Source of the DNA: Hydrogenothermaceae bacterium
GTDB taxonomy: Bacteria > Aquificota > Aquificia > Aquificales > Hydrogenothermaceae
Direction: 5' to 3'
Assembly (NCBI GenBank): GCA_026984355.1
Contig: JALSSG010000032.1
Location: 1 to 5,014 of the forward strand
DNA: 5,014 nt
This document shows, one piece after another, positions 1 through 5,014 of the stretch (its first letter is position 1; the number at the start of each line of letters is the position of its first letter). The notes beneath the pieces are model-generated. The model had not been told where the DNA came from and made no database searches. It saw nothing but the letters and a program-made list of their open reading frames with translations. The position numbers and the translations under genes were made by a program.

Positions 1-804
1 ATCATTTTTATCAACATTTTTAAGAATTTCAATAATAGCTCTGTTATCAAGCTTAACAATGTCTTCAAATTTAAACATTTTTTCTTCTATAGTGTCAGCC
101 AATACTTTGTCTTCTTTTCTGATTTCTTCTAATATTTCTACTTGCATATCTTTTGGTAAAGCGTTTACTATTTCTGCTGCGATATCTATACCGCTTAGAG
201 TTTCACCTTTACCTGCTCCAAGTGTAAGAAGTTCTTCTTCCAGAGTGTTTGCTACTACTTTTAGCATCTGAGTAGGTATTTTTTCTAAAGTGGCTATTCT
301 CTTTATAACCTCTTCCTGTACGTTAGTTACTCCAAGCCTTTTTGGTAGAAATTGAATAATATCTGCTGCTTTCATAGGATTTAACTGTGATAGTACCATA
401 GCTATAACCTGTGGATGTTCATTTTGAAGTATACTTGCCACAACTTTAGGGTCCATTTTTTCAAGCTCTCTAAAAATAGCTTTTCCTTCTTCTGTTACAA
501 ATGTTTCTTCAAGTAGTTTTTGAAGTTTTTCTGGTGGTAGTGAGCTTTCTAATATCTTCCTTAGTTTATCTGGTGCTAATTTTACAGGTGAAATTTCTTT
601 AAGTTGCTCAAATGCTTCTTCTAATACTGATTTTACTACTTCTTTTGGAGGAGGCTCTAATGAGATAATTACCTTTATTAGCTTTTCTATTTCATGGTCT
701 TTTAGATGTTTAAATATTTCTGATGCTCTATCTTCTGGTAGTGCAGATAACAAAATAGCTGCCTTTTTTGGTGAGGATATTTTATCCTGTGTATTCTCAG
801 GCAT
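1..804 (-). CDS. fliG: Flagellar motor switch protein FliG (C-terminus cut by window edge)
   Basis: FliG is the rotor protein that joins the MS ring (FliF) to the C-ring (FliM/FliN) and meets the stator, so it carries torque and the rotation switch. The 268 visible residues show the family order: an N-terminal helical domain with PEDRASEIFKHL (residues 23-34), the middle-domain EHPQ motif (129-132) that forms the FliM-binding surface, the hinge and AAEI segment (204-211), and the start of the C-terminal domain with MFKFEDIVKLDNRAI (243-257). FliG is usually about 330-340 residues, so the last 60-70, including the charged torque helix, lie outside. The start at 804 is supported by TAAGGAG, 5 nt upstream. 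Two oddities are a five-residue insertion (GVTNV, 158-162) after the EHPQ helices, and Ser-Gly where the hinge usually has Gly-Gly. It follows the PilZ gene by 9 nt. Family assignment is secure; whether it is the only fliG copy is unknown. Confidence 0.95.
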   Translation of the reverse strand, partial: MPENTQDKISSPKKAAILLSALPEDRASEIFKHLKDHEIEKLIKVIISLEPPPKEVVKSVLEEAFEQLKEISPVKLAPDKLRKILESSLPPEKLQKLLEETFVTEEGKAIFRELEKMDPKVVASILQNEHPQVIAMVLSQLNPMKAADIIQFLPKRLGVTNVQEEVIKRIATLEKIPTQMLKVVANTLEEELLTLGAGKGETLSGIDIAAEIVNALPKDMQVEILEEIRKEDKVLADTIEEKMFKFEDIVKLDNRAIIEILKNVDKND

Positions 805-809
805 TTTTT

Positions 810-816
810 CTCCTTA
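810..816 (-). promoter_or_regulatory. Ribosome-binding site of fliG overlapping the pilZ stop codon
   Basis: On the minus strand the sequence TAAGGAG contains the stop codon of the upstream PilZ gene and the Shine-Dalgarno core GGAG, placed 5 nt before the fliG ATG. This fixes the fliG start and suggests translational coupling between the two genes. Confidence 0.8.
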
Positions 817-1392
817 GTTATCTTTTAATAACCTTTTGCATATACTTAGATACTCTTCGGATAAAAATTGTGATATGTTAAAGTTAGCTTCTAATATTTT
901 TCCTCTGTGTATGTAGAGATTATTTTTTTCTTTTATATCAATGATTTTTGTTTTTATGGCTTTTCCATCACTGCTTTTTAAAGTGATTATGTTATCTAAT
1001 GGATTTTCAAACTCAAAGGAAATTCCAGAAACACTCATATTTATGAGTGATGCTTTTTTATTATCTATATAAAAGTCTGTATCACATACAGGAAGTCTAA
1101 AAACTCTTCTTTTTTCTTCAAAGGAGTTTGTTAATTCACCACAGATTTTGTTTTGTAGCCTTATTATATTAAACTGATTTACAATCTTCTCTTCAGGTAT
1201 GAACAAATAAAAATTTTTTTCTTTCTTTAAGAGTTTTTCTATTTCTAAAGGGTTTAACATGTCTATAGTTATGGTATTATTGTCAATATCAGTTATAACT
1301 GCACTAAAGAAGAGTTTAAATTCTATATTTTTGCTTTCCTTACATTGCAGGTCTAATTTTAAATATCCAGAATATCTTTTGTTTTCTTTCAT
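814..1392 (-). CDS. PilZ-domain cyclic-di-GMP binding protein, YcgR-like layout
   Basis: This is a 192-residue cytoplasmic protein with no signal peptide or membrane segment. Residues 1-92 look like a beta-rich N-terminal domain of the YcgR-N kind, with only weak sequence support. Residues 95-190 form a PilZ domain. It has both c-di-GMP signature motifs: RxxxR (R95-R99, RRVFR) at the domain junction, and [D/N]xSxxG (N118-G123, NMSVSG) 18 residues later. The C-terminal helix of the domain (about 174-191) is also present. In the known family, c-di-GMP binds at this junction and locks the two domains together. Escherichia coli YcgR in that state contacts FliG and MotA and slows or biases the motor. 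The gene sits 3 nt after the receptor gene and 9 nt before fliG, so a motor-directed role is likely, but this is inference. The N-terminal domain differs enough from YcgR that I give no gene symbol. Confidence 0.87.
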   Translation of the reverse strand: MKENKRYSGYLKLDLQCKESKNIEFKLFFSAVITDIDNNTITIDMLNPLEIEKLLKKEKNFYLFIPEEKIVNQFNIIRLQNKICGELTNSFEEKRRVFRLPVCDTDFYIDNKKASLINMSVSGISFEFENPLDNIITLKSSDGKAIKTKIIDIKEKNNLYIHRGKILEANFNISQFLSEEYLSICKRLLKDN

Positions 1393-1395
1393 GGT

Positions 1396-2976
1396 TTAAA
1401 TCCTTTGTTTTTGTATATGGTCTAAGAATTCTGTAATCTGTTTTATATCATCTATAAGCTTTTTAAATAGCTCTTGTTTTTGATTTTTCTCTGTAGTTAA
1501 ATTTCTAAGACTGGTTTTGAGATTTTCTAATAAAAATTCAATATCTTGTTTTTGAGATATACTACACATATTGATAAGTTGATTTAACTCTTCTGGTTCA
1601 AAGTATCTGCCTTCTGATAGAACCTGTCCAATCCACTGAAATATCTTAAACTTTAGGTCAAATACAAATAAATTGCTTCCTAATTTAAATTTTGATAGGT
1701 TTTCTTCTACAGAATTTATAGCTTTTCTTTGAGTCATTATTTCCTGTGCAAGATGAGAAAAGATATTTCCAAAATCTTTTATCTTCTCTTCTATAGAGAT
1801 AACGTTATTCTTTACTATATCTAAAACGCCAAGCTGTTCATTAATAAGTGTATTTATAACCTGTGATGATTCAAATAGTTTTTCACTCATAGATTTTATC
1901 TTATGAAAAGCTTCTTTAGAAGAGTTAATATCTTTCTTAACAGTGATAGCTTTTTGTTTTTGCATATCAAAATTTTTAGCAAGGTTATTTATGCTTTTAG
2001 TTAGATTTTCTACTATATTTTTAACCTGCTGTACTTCCTTAGCTGTTTTGTTAGCGAGGTTTCCTACTTCTTCAGCAACAACAGAAAAACCTTTTCCATA
2101 TTTTCCAGCTCTTGCTGCTTCTATAGATGCATTTAGCGCAAGTAGATTTGTCTGTTCAGCAATACTTTTTATAGTTTCCACAACTTCTTTGATTTTTTCA
2201 GAGTCTTCTAAGAACCTTTCCATTTCTTTTTGAGACTGAATAACATCATCAGCAAGTTCTTGAACACTTTGTATAGACTCATCTACTGTTTCATTTCCCT
2301 TTTTTGCTTCTTCATTCATTTTTTTTGCATTTTTGTATATATTGTCCACTTCTATGTTTACGTTGTTTACAGAGTGAGTTAAAAGCTCTGATGATAAAGA
2401 AAGTTCCAATGAGCTATCTTCTATATGTTTATTTTTATTTTTTGTAAAGATTAGTTCCAGAACTGTTTTTACCGAATATGTAGATACATTTGACGTTAAT
2501 TTTGTTAACTCTATAAAAACAGACTTAATCCAGCTTACAAATTTGTCAAACTCACTTGCTAACATTCCAAGTTCATCGTTTTTGTTTAGATTTAGTTGTC
2601 TTGTTAAATCACCTTCCTGAATTTTTCTCATTGTTATTATCATTTTGTTTATAGGAATTACTATATTTCTATAGGTTATATATCCTCCTATACCAATAAT
2701 AACAAGACTAAAAAGAGGAATGATAACTACAAGTATTGAAGCTTTTTCTATTAGATAGTTGGCTTTTTGTTTTATTTTAGACTCTTGTAAACCTATCTGT
2801 GTATAAATCTGAATATTTTTTTCTCTTAATGCATTTTGTTTTTTCTCTTCTAATCTTTCAATTTTGTATTGAAGCTCTTTATATTCTGTTAGCAGATGGT
2901 GAATGTACTCAGTCATTATAAAAATCATTAAAACTTCAACGATAACTGAAAGTATAAGTTTGGTTTTTATTTTCAT
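1396..2976 (-). CDS. Methyl-accepting chemotaxis protein (transmembrane receptor) with C-terminal extension
   Basis: This 526-residue receptor should sit in the inner membrane and control CheA through its cytoplasmic tip. Segments in order are: TM1 (about 7-22); a short charged helical periplasmic stretch (about 24-78) with no recognisable ligand domain; TM2 (about 79-101); HAMP (about 102-155, with PIN at 108-110 and DELGMLASEF at 134-143); a less regular region (160-205); and the methyl-accepting signalling domain (about 206-430). The hairpin tip is clear: EQTNLLALNASIEAARAG (274-291), then GKGFSVVAEEV (294-304). Two tip positions depart from consensus: Ser284 for Ala, and Gly305 where EVRxLA has Arg. 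Residues 431-526 are an extra helical tail not found in plain receptors. The protein ends in KQRI, so the NWETF-type CheR/CheB tether is absent. The start is fixed by AAAGG 6 nt upstream, and a sigma-28-like promoter lies 31 nt before the ATG. The ligand is unknown. Confidence 0.96.
   Translation of the reverse strand: MKIKTKLILSVIVEVLMIFIMTEYIHHLLTEYKELQYKIERLEEKKQNALREKNIQIYTQIGLQESKIKQKANYLIEKASILVVIIPLFSLVIIGIGGYITYRNIVIPINKMIITMRKIQEGDLTRQLNLNKNDELGMLASEFDKFVSWIKSVFIELTKLTSNVSTYSVKTVLELIFTKNKNKHIEDSSLELSLSSELLTHSVNNVNIEVDNIYKNAKKMNEEAKKGNETVDESIQSVQELADDVIQSQKEMERFLEDSEKIKEVVETIKSIAEQTNLLALNASIEAARAGKYGKGFSVVAEEVGNLANKTAKEVQQVKNIVENLTKSINNLAKNFDMQKQKAITVKKDINSSKEAFHKIKSMSEKLFESSQVINTLINEQLGVLDIVKNNVISIEEKIKDFGNIFSHLAQEIMTQRKAINSVEENLSKFKLGSNLFVFDLKFKIFQWIGQVLSEGRYFEPEELNQLINMCSISQKQDIEFLLENLKTSLRNLTTEKNQKQELFKKLIDDIKQITEFLDHIQKQRI
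1401..1406 (-). promoter_or_regulatory. Ribosome-binding site of the PilZ gene inside the receptor gene's last codons
   Basis: On the minus strand AAAGGA lies within the final codons of the chemoreceptor gene, 8 nt before the PilZ ATG at 1392. The receptor stop (TAA, 1398-1396) falls between this site and the start. Ribosomes ending the receptor would therefore cover the site, which is typical of translational coupling. Confidence 0.7.
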
Positions 2977-2982
2977 TTTTTA

Positions 2983-2987
2983 CCTTT
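2983..2987 (-). promoter_or_regulatory. Ribosome-binding site of the chemoreceptor gene
   Basis: AAAGG on the minus strand ends 6 nt before the ATG at 2976. It supports this start, which places a positively charged N-terminus directly before TM1. Confidence 0.75.
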
Positions 2988-3007
2988 AATTATTTTTCCC
3001 GAATTTG

Positions 3008-3034
3008 TTTTCGGCATTAATGTATTAGGCTTTA
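3008..3034 (-). promoter_or_regulatory. Sigma-28 (FliA) promoter for the receptor-pilZ-fliG unit
   Basis: The minus strand reads TAAA (3034-3031), a spacer of exactly 15 bp (3030-3016), then GCCGAAAA (3015-3008). The established FliA consensus is TAAA-N15-GCCGATAA, so the -35 is perfect and the -10 matches at seven of eight bases. The expected start of transcription is near 3001, giving a leader of about 25 nt before the chemoreceptor ATG. A chemoreceptor is a typical late flagellar (FliA-dependent) gene, which supports the reading. Confidence 0.82.
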
Positions 3035-3044
3035 AAGACGAAAA
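3018..3044 (+). promoter_or_regulatory. Candidate sigma-28-like promoter for cheZ-cheA
   Basis: The plus strand reads TAAT (3018-3021), a 15-bp spacer (3022-3036), then GACGAAAA (3037-3044). Against TAAA-N15-GCCGATAA this is three of four and six of eight matches. The -10 lies 32 nt from the cheZ ATG, almost the same distance as its leftward counterpart. It overlaps the leftward promoter, with each -35 inside the other's spacer. The match is weaker, so a different sigma factor or a start elsewhere remains possible. Confidence 0.5.
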
Positions 3045-3063
3045 AAGAAAACAAATAGCAGTA

Positions 3064-3070
3064 AGGGGGT
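3064..3070 (+). promoter_or_regulatory. Ribosome-binding site of cheZ
   Basis: AGGGGGT lies 6 nt before the ATG at 3077. It is a purine-rich, Shine-Dalgarno-like site and supports this start. Confidence 0.7.
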
Positions 3071-3076
3071 AAGTAT

Positions 3077-3610
3077 ATGAGTTTAATAGAAGAAGTAAAA
3101 GAGCTTATAAACATAGTTGAGAACTACAAAAAAGAGCTTGAAAACTTAGATGTTAAAAAAGATGGCTTCAAAAGTGTAGACCAGCATATTAGATTATCAA
3201 TACAGGAAAGTGAAAAATACACCTCTGAAATTATAAATGATATAAGCTCTGCCCTTTCTATACTCAAAAAAATCAGTGAAAACAACCAGACCCTAAAAAA
3301 AATATACGGTAATGATGTCCTTTTAGAAGAAAACAGCAAACTAATAGATGAAGTTTACAACACGCTTTTTAATGATTTAACCAAATTAGAGTTTCAGGAT
3401 ATTTTGTCTCAGCGGCTTTTAAAAATAGCAAATTTCATGAAGGATTTAGAAAAAGAAATCTTAAAAATACTTCTTCTCTTTGGTTTAAATGATTCAACAA
3501 AATCAGAAAAAGAGAAAGAAGAAATCAGAGAAAAACTCAAAGAGATTGAATGGAAGAAAGAAGTATCTCAAGAGGATGTAGATGACATATTAAGGGAATT
3601 TGGTTTGTAA
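3077..3610 (+). CDS. cheZ: Divergent CheZ, CheY-phosphate phosphatase
   Basis: CheZ ends the chemotaxis signal by speeding dephosphorylation of CheY-P in the cytoplasm. The 177 residues are almost wholly helical and fit the long four-helix-bundle hairpin of the family. The best evidence is KLEFQDILSQRLLKI (103-117), which aligns with the FQDLTGQ motif of Escherichia coli CheZ. Asp108 and Gln112 keep the four-residue spacing of the catalytic pair Asp143 and Gln147. The tail VDDILREFGL (168-177) closely matches the E. coli tail VDDLLDSLGF, which tethers CheY. A charged linker (about 138-165, rich in Lys and Glu) joins core and tail, as in the family. It is shorter than E. coli CheZ (214 residues), like other remote homologues. 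cheA follows after 11 nt, so the two form an operon. I considered a generic coiled-coil protein, but two independent CheZ motifs in the right order make CheZ much more likely. Confidence 0.88.
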   Translation: MSLIEEVKELINIVENYKKELENLDVKKDGFKSVDQHIRLSIQESEKYTSEIINDISSALSILKKISENNQTLKKIYGNDVLLEENSKLIDEVYNTLFNDLTKLEFQDILSQRLLKIANFMKDLEKEILKILLLFGLNDSTKSEKEKEEIREKLKEIEWKKEVSQEDVDDILREFGL

Positions 3611-3615
3611 GGAGG
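3611..3615 (+). promoter_or_regulatory. Strong ribosome-binding site of cheA
   Basis: GGAGG starts directly after the cheZ stop codon and ends 6 nt before the cheA ATG at 3622. It favours this start over the in-frame ATG at residue 9, which would cut into the first Hpt helix. Confidence 0.8.
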
Positions 3616-3621
3616 GGAAAT

Positions 3622-5014
3622 ATGAAGTTAGAGTTTACAGATGATATGAGAGAAATTTTAAATGAGTTTTTAGTTGAAGCTGAAGAAATTCTTGAAAGTT
3701 TAGACCAGGATTTAATAGAACTGGAACAAAATCCAACAGATAAAGAACTTTTAAACAAGATATTCAGAGGTATGCACACCCTAAAAGGAGGAGCTGGTTT
3801 TTTAAATCTGGAATCTATAGTAGAACTTGCTCACAAATTAGAAGACATATTTAACAAACTTAGAAATGATGAGATGGTTTTAGATTCTGATAAGATGGAT
3901 ATAATATTTGAAGGAATAGATTATTTAAAATCTGCTATAGAAAGTCTAAAAGAATCAGAAGAAATACCAGATTTAGATGAAATAAAACCTATTCTTACAA
4001 AGTTAGAAGCTGTACTAAATGGAGAAGCTAATATAAATCAGCCTAATCAAGATAACATTAATGTTTCTTCAAATGATGAAATAGAGTTTGATGAAAGTTT
4101 AGATAAAGACTTAAAAGAACTTTTTATTAAATTTAAAGGCAAATCCTTAGAAGAAATATTAGAAGAGATAATTCTTCTTCCACCAGATGAAAGACCAGAT
4201 ATATCTGTAGTAGAAAAATTAGAGAAGTTAGTAGAAGAAGGAAAAGATATATCAGACTTTATCAAGAAAAAAGAACCTGAGCAGGAAAGTACCAACATAA
4301 CTGCACCTCCACCAAAACCACAGCAAACACAGGATAAAATCCAGACAAACTCAAATAGTTCAAAACCACAAAAAAGCAAACCAGATAAAAAAGAGAAAAA
4401 AGAAGAAGTCATAAGAGTAGATGTAGATAGAGTAGAAACTCTTATGAACTTAGTAGGAGAACTTGTTTTAGATAGAAATAGAATTGTAAGACTAGCATAT
4501 ACAAACTTAACAAATGGAAATCGCTCAGAAGAAGCGGTAGAAGATATATTAGAAGCAATAACAGGTCTAAGTAGAACGGTTAGCGATTTACAAGATGCAG
4601 TAATGAAACTCAGAATGCAGCCTGTTAAAAGAGTATTCAGTAAATTTCCACGGATTGTAAGAGACCTTGCGAAAAAATTAAACAAAAAAGTTCAGCTGGA
4701 ACTTGAAGGAGAAGAAACAGAAATAGACAGGTCTATACTTGACAAAATAGAAGAACCTTTAATTCACCTTGTAAGAAATGCCATAGACCATGGTATAGAA
4801 CCACCAGAAGAGAGGGTACAAAAAGGAAAACCAGAAACAGGAACAATTAAACTTGCAGCATATCAGGAAGGAGACAGAATTATACTCTTAATAGAAGATG
4901 ATGGAAGAGGAATAGATGTAGAAAAAGTTAAGAAAAAAGCCATTGAAAAAGGTATTATTACTCCTGAGCAAGCTACCAATCTTTCAGATAAAGAAGCCTA
5001 CGAGCTTATCCTCA
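3622..5014 (+). CDS. cheA: Chemotaxis histidine kinase CheA (C-terminus cut by window edge)
   Basis: CheA autophosphorylates under receptor control and passes the phosphate to CheY and CheB. Of the full protein, 464 residues are visible. The P1/Hpt domain (about 5-105) has phospho-accepting His52 in HTLKGGAGF. Residues 106-150 are a linker. Residues 152-217 are an acidic helical segment where P2 would be expected, followed by a Pro/Gln/Asn/Lys linker (218-262). P3 dimerisation helices (263-330) begin RVDVDRVETLMNLVGELV. P4 ATPase begins near 331 with an N box HLVRNAIDHGIE (382-393; Asn386, Asp389, His390) and G1 box DDGRG (426-430). The window ends before the later ATP-lid motifs and the CheW-like P5 domain, so a C-terminal receiver domain can be neither seen nor excluded. 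All visible catalytic residues are intact. Linkage to cheZ and the divergent receptor supports a chemotaxis role rather than another histidine kinase. Confidence 0.97.
   Translation, partial: MKLEFTDDMREILNEFLVEAEEILESLDQDLIELEQNPTDKELLNKIFRGMHTLKGGAGFLNLESIVELAHKLEDIFNKLRNDEMVLDSDKMDIIFEGIDYLKSAIESLKESEEIPDLDEIKPILTKLEAVLNGEANINQPNQDNINVSSNDEIEFDESLDKDLKELFIKFKGKSLEEILEEIILLPPDERPDISVVEKLEKLVEEGKDISDFIKKKEPEQESTNITAPPPKPQQTQDKIQTNSNSSKPQKSKPDKKEKKEEVIRVDVDRVETLMNLVGELVLDRNRIVRLAYTNLTNGNRSEEAVEDILEAITGLSRTVSDLQDAVMKLRMQPVKRVFSKFPRIVRDLAKKLNKKVQLELEGEETEIDRSILDKIEEPLIHLVRNAIDHGIEPPEERVQKGKPETGTIKLAAYQEGDRIILLIEDDGRGIDVEKVKKKAIEKGIITPEQATNLSDKEAYELIL

Larger units (their letters stand above)
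3003..3056. repeat. Exact 10-bp inverted repeat in the divergent promoter region
   Basis: ATTTGTTTTC at 3003-3012 is the exact reverse complement of GAAAACAAAT at 3047-3056, with 34 bp between the arms. The left arm overlaps the -10 element and probable start site of the leftward promoter. The right arm lies just downstream of the candidate rightward -10. This could be an operator or a by-product of mirrored promoter elements. The arms are AT-rich, so chance is possible. Confidence 0.6.

Noticed and set aside
59..271. 70-codon open frame on the plus strand
   Set aside because: It is antisense to the conserved C-terminal half of fliG, with a low-complexity Ser/Ile-rich product and no motif.
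1396..1689. Receptor tail read as a true CZB zinc-binding domain
   Set aside because: The required His and Cys-x-x-Gly-x-Trp pattern is not present; only size, position and a lone Cys agree.
1943..2233. 96-codon open frame on the plus strand
   Set aside because: It is antisense to the most conserved hairpin region of the chemoreceptor; a shadow of that gene.
2993..3036. Possible sigma-70 promoter on the plus strand, such as TTTTTC with TGTATT, or TTGTTT with a downstream AT-rich box
   Set aside because: The spacings are wrong (22 bp, or no -10 at 17 bp) and the hexamers are weak; the sigma-28 reading explains the same bases better.
3003..3056. Inverted repeat read as an intrinsic terminator
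   Set aside because: The arms are AT-rich, the loop would be 34 nt, and it lies upstream of genes on both sides, so a terminator makes no sense here.
3124..3779. Two short open frames on the minus strand (3124-3339 and 3537-3779)
   Set aside because: They are antisense to cheZ and to the cheZ-cheA junction; the second crosses two real genes and lacks a convincing start signal.
4047..4685. 212-codon open frame on the minus strand, Ser/Leu/Phe-rich
   Set aside because: It lies antisense within cheA, whose P3 and P4 motifs prove the plus-strand frame. Its composition is what an antisense of Lys/Glu-rich coding gives, and I see no ribosome-binding site or family motif.

Overview
The window is an AT-rich, almost fully coding piece of a bacterial motility and chemotaxis locus. 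It holds five protein genes in two divergent transcription units that share one 100-bp intergenic region (2977-3076). Frequent ATA, AGA and TTA codons, purine-rich sense strands and Lys/Glu-rich proteins suggest a low-GC, possibly thermophilic flagellated bacterium. A flagellate of the Aquificota (Hydrogenothermaceae type) would fit, and a relative of the Campylobacterota is an alternative. This taxonomic guess is inference only.

The leftward unit reads from 2976 down past base 1. It contains a two-helix methyl-accepting chemotaxis protein (526 aa), a PilZ-domain c-di-GMP receptor of YcgR-like layout (192 aa), and the flagellar rotor/switch protein FliG (268 residues visible, cut by the left edge). 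Gaps are 3 and 9 nt, and each downstream ribosome-binding site touches the end of the gene before it, so the three are probably co-transcribed and translationally coupled.

The rightward unit reads from 3077 past base 5014. It contains a divergent CheZ, the CheY-P phosphatase, recognised by its Asp/Gln catalytic motif and its C-terminal CheY-docking tail. CheA follows, with Hpt, linker, dimerisation and ATPase segments visible; it is cut by the right edge inside the ATPase domain.

The shared intergenic region carries a near-consensus sigma-28 (FliA) promoter for the receptor unit and a weaker candidate facing cheZ-cheA. Both have 15-bp spacers and the two are interleaved. An exact 10-bp inverted repeat flanks the pair. 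Together the genes cover most of a chemotaxis circuit: receptor, kinase (CheA), signal termination (CheZ), motor switch (FliG), and a probable second-messenger input (PilZ). CheY, CheW, CheR and CheB are not in the window. There is no gene-free stretch above 300 bases, and I found no RNA gene, mobile element, CRISPR array or clear intrinsic terminator. I see no wholly new system; the most interesting points are the interleaved divergent promoters, the mcp-pilZ-fliG order, the C-terminal extension of the receptor and the unusual middle of CheA.
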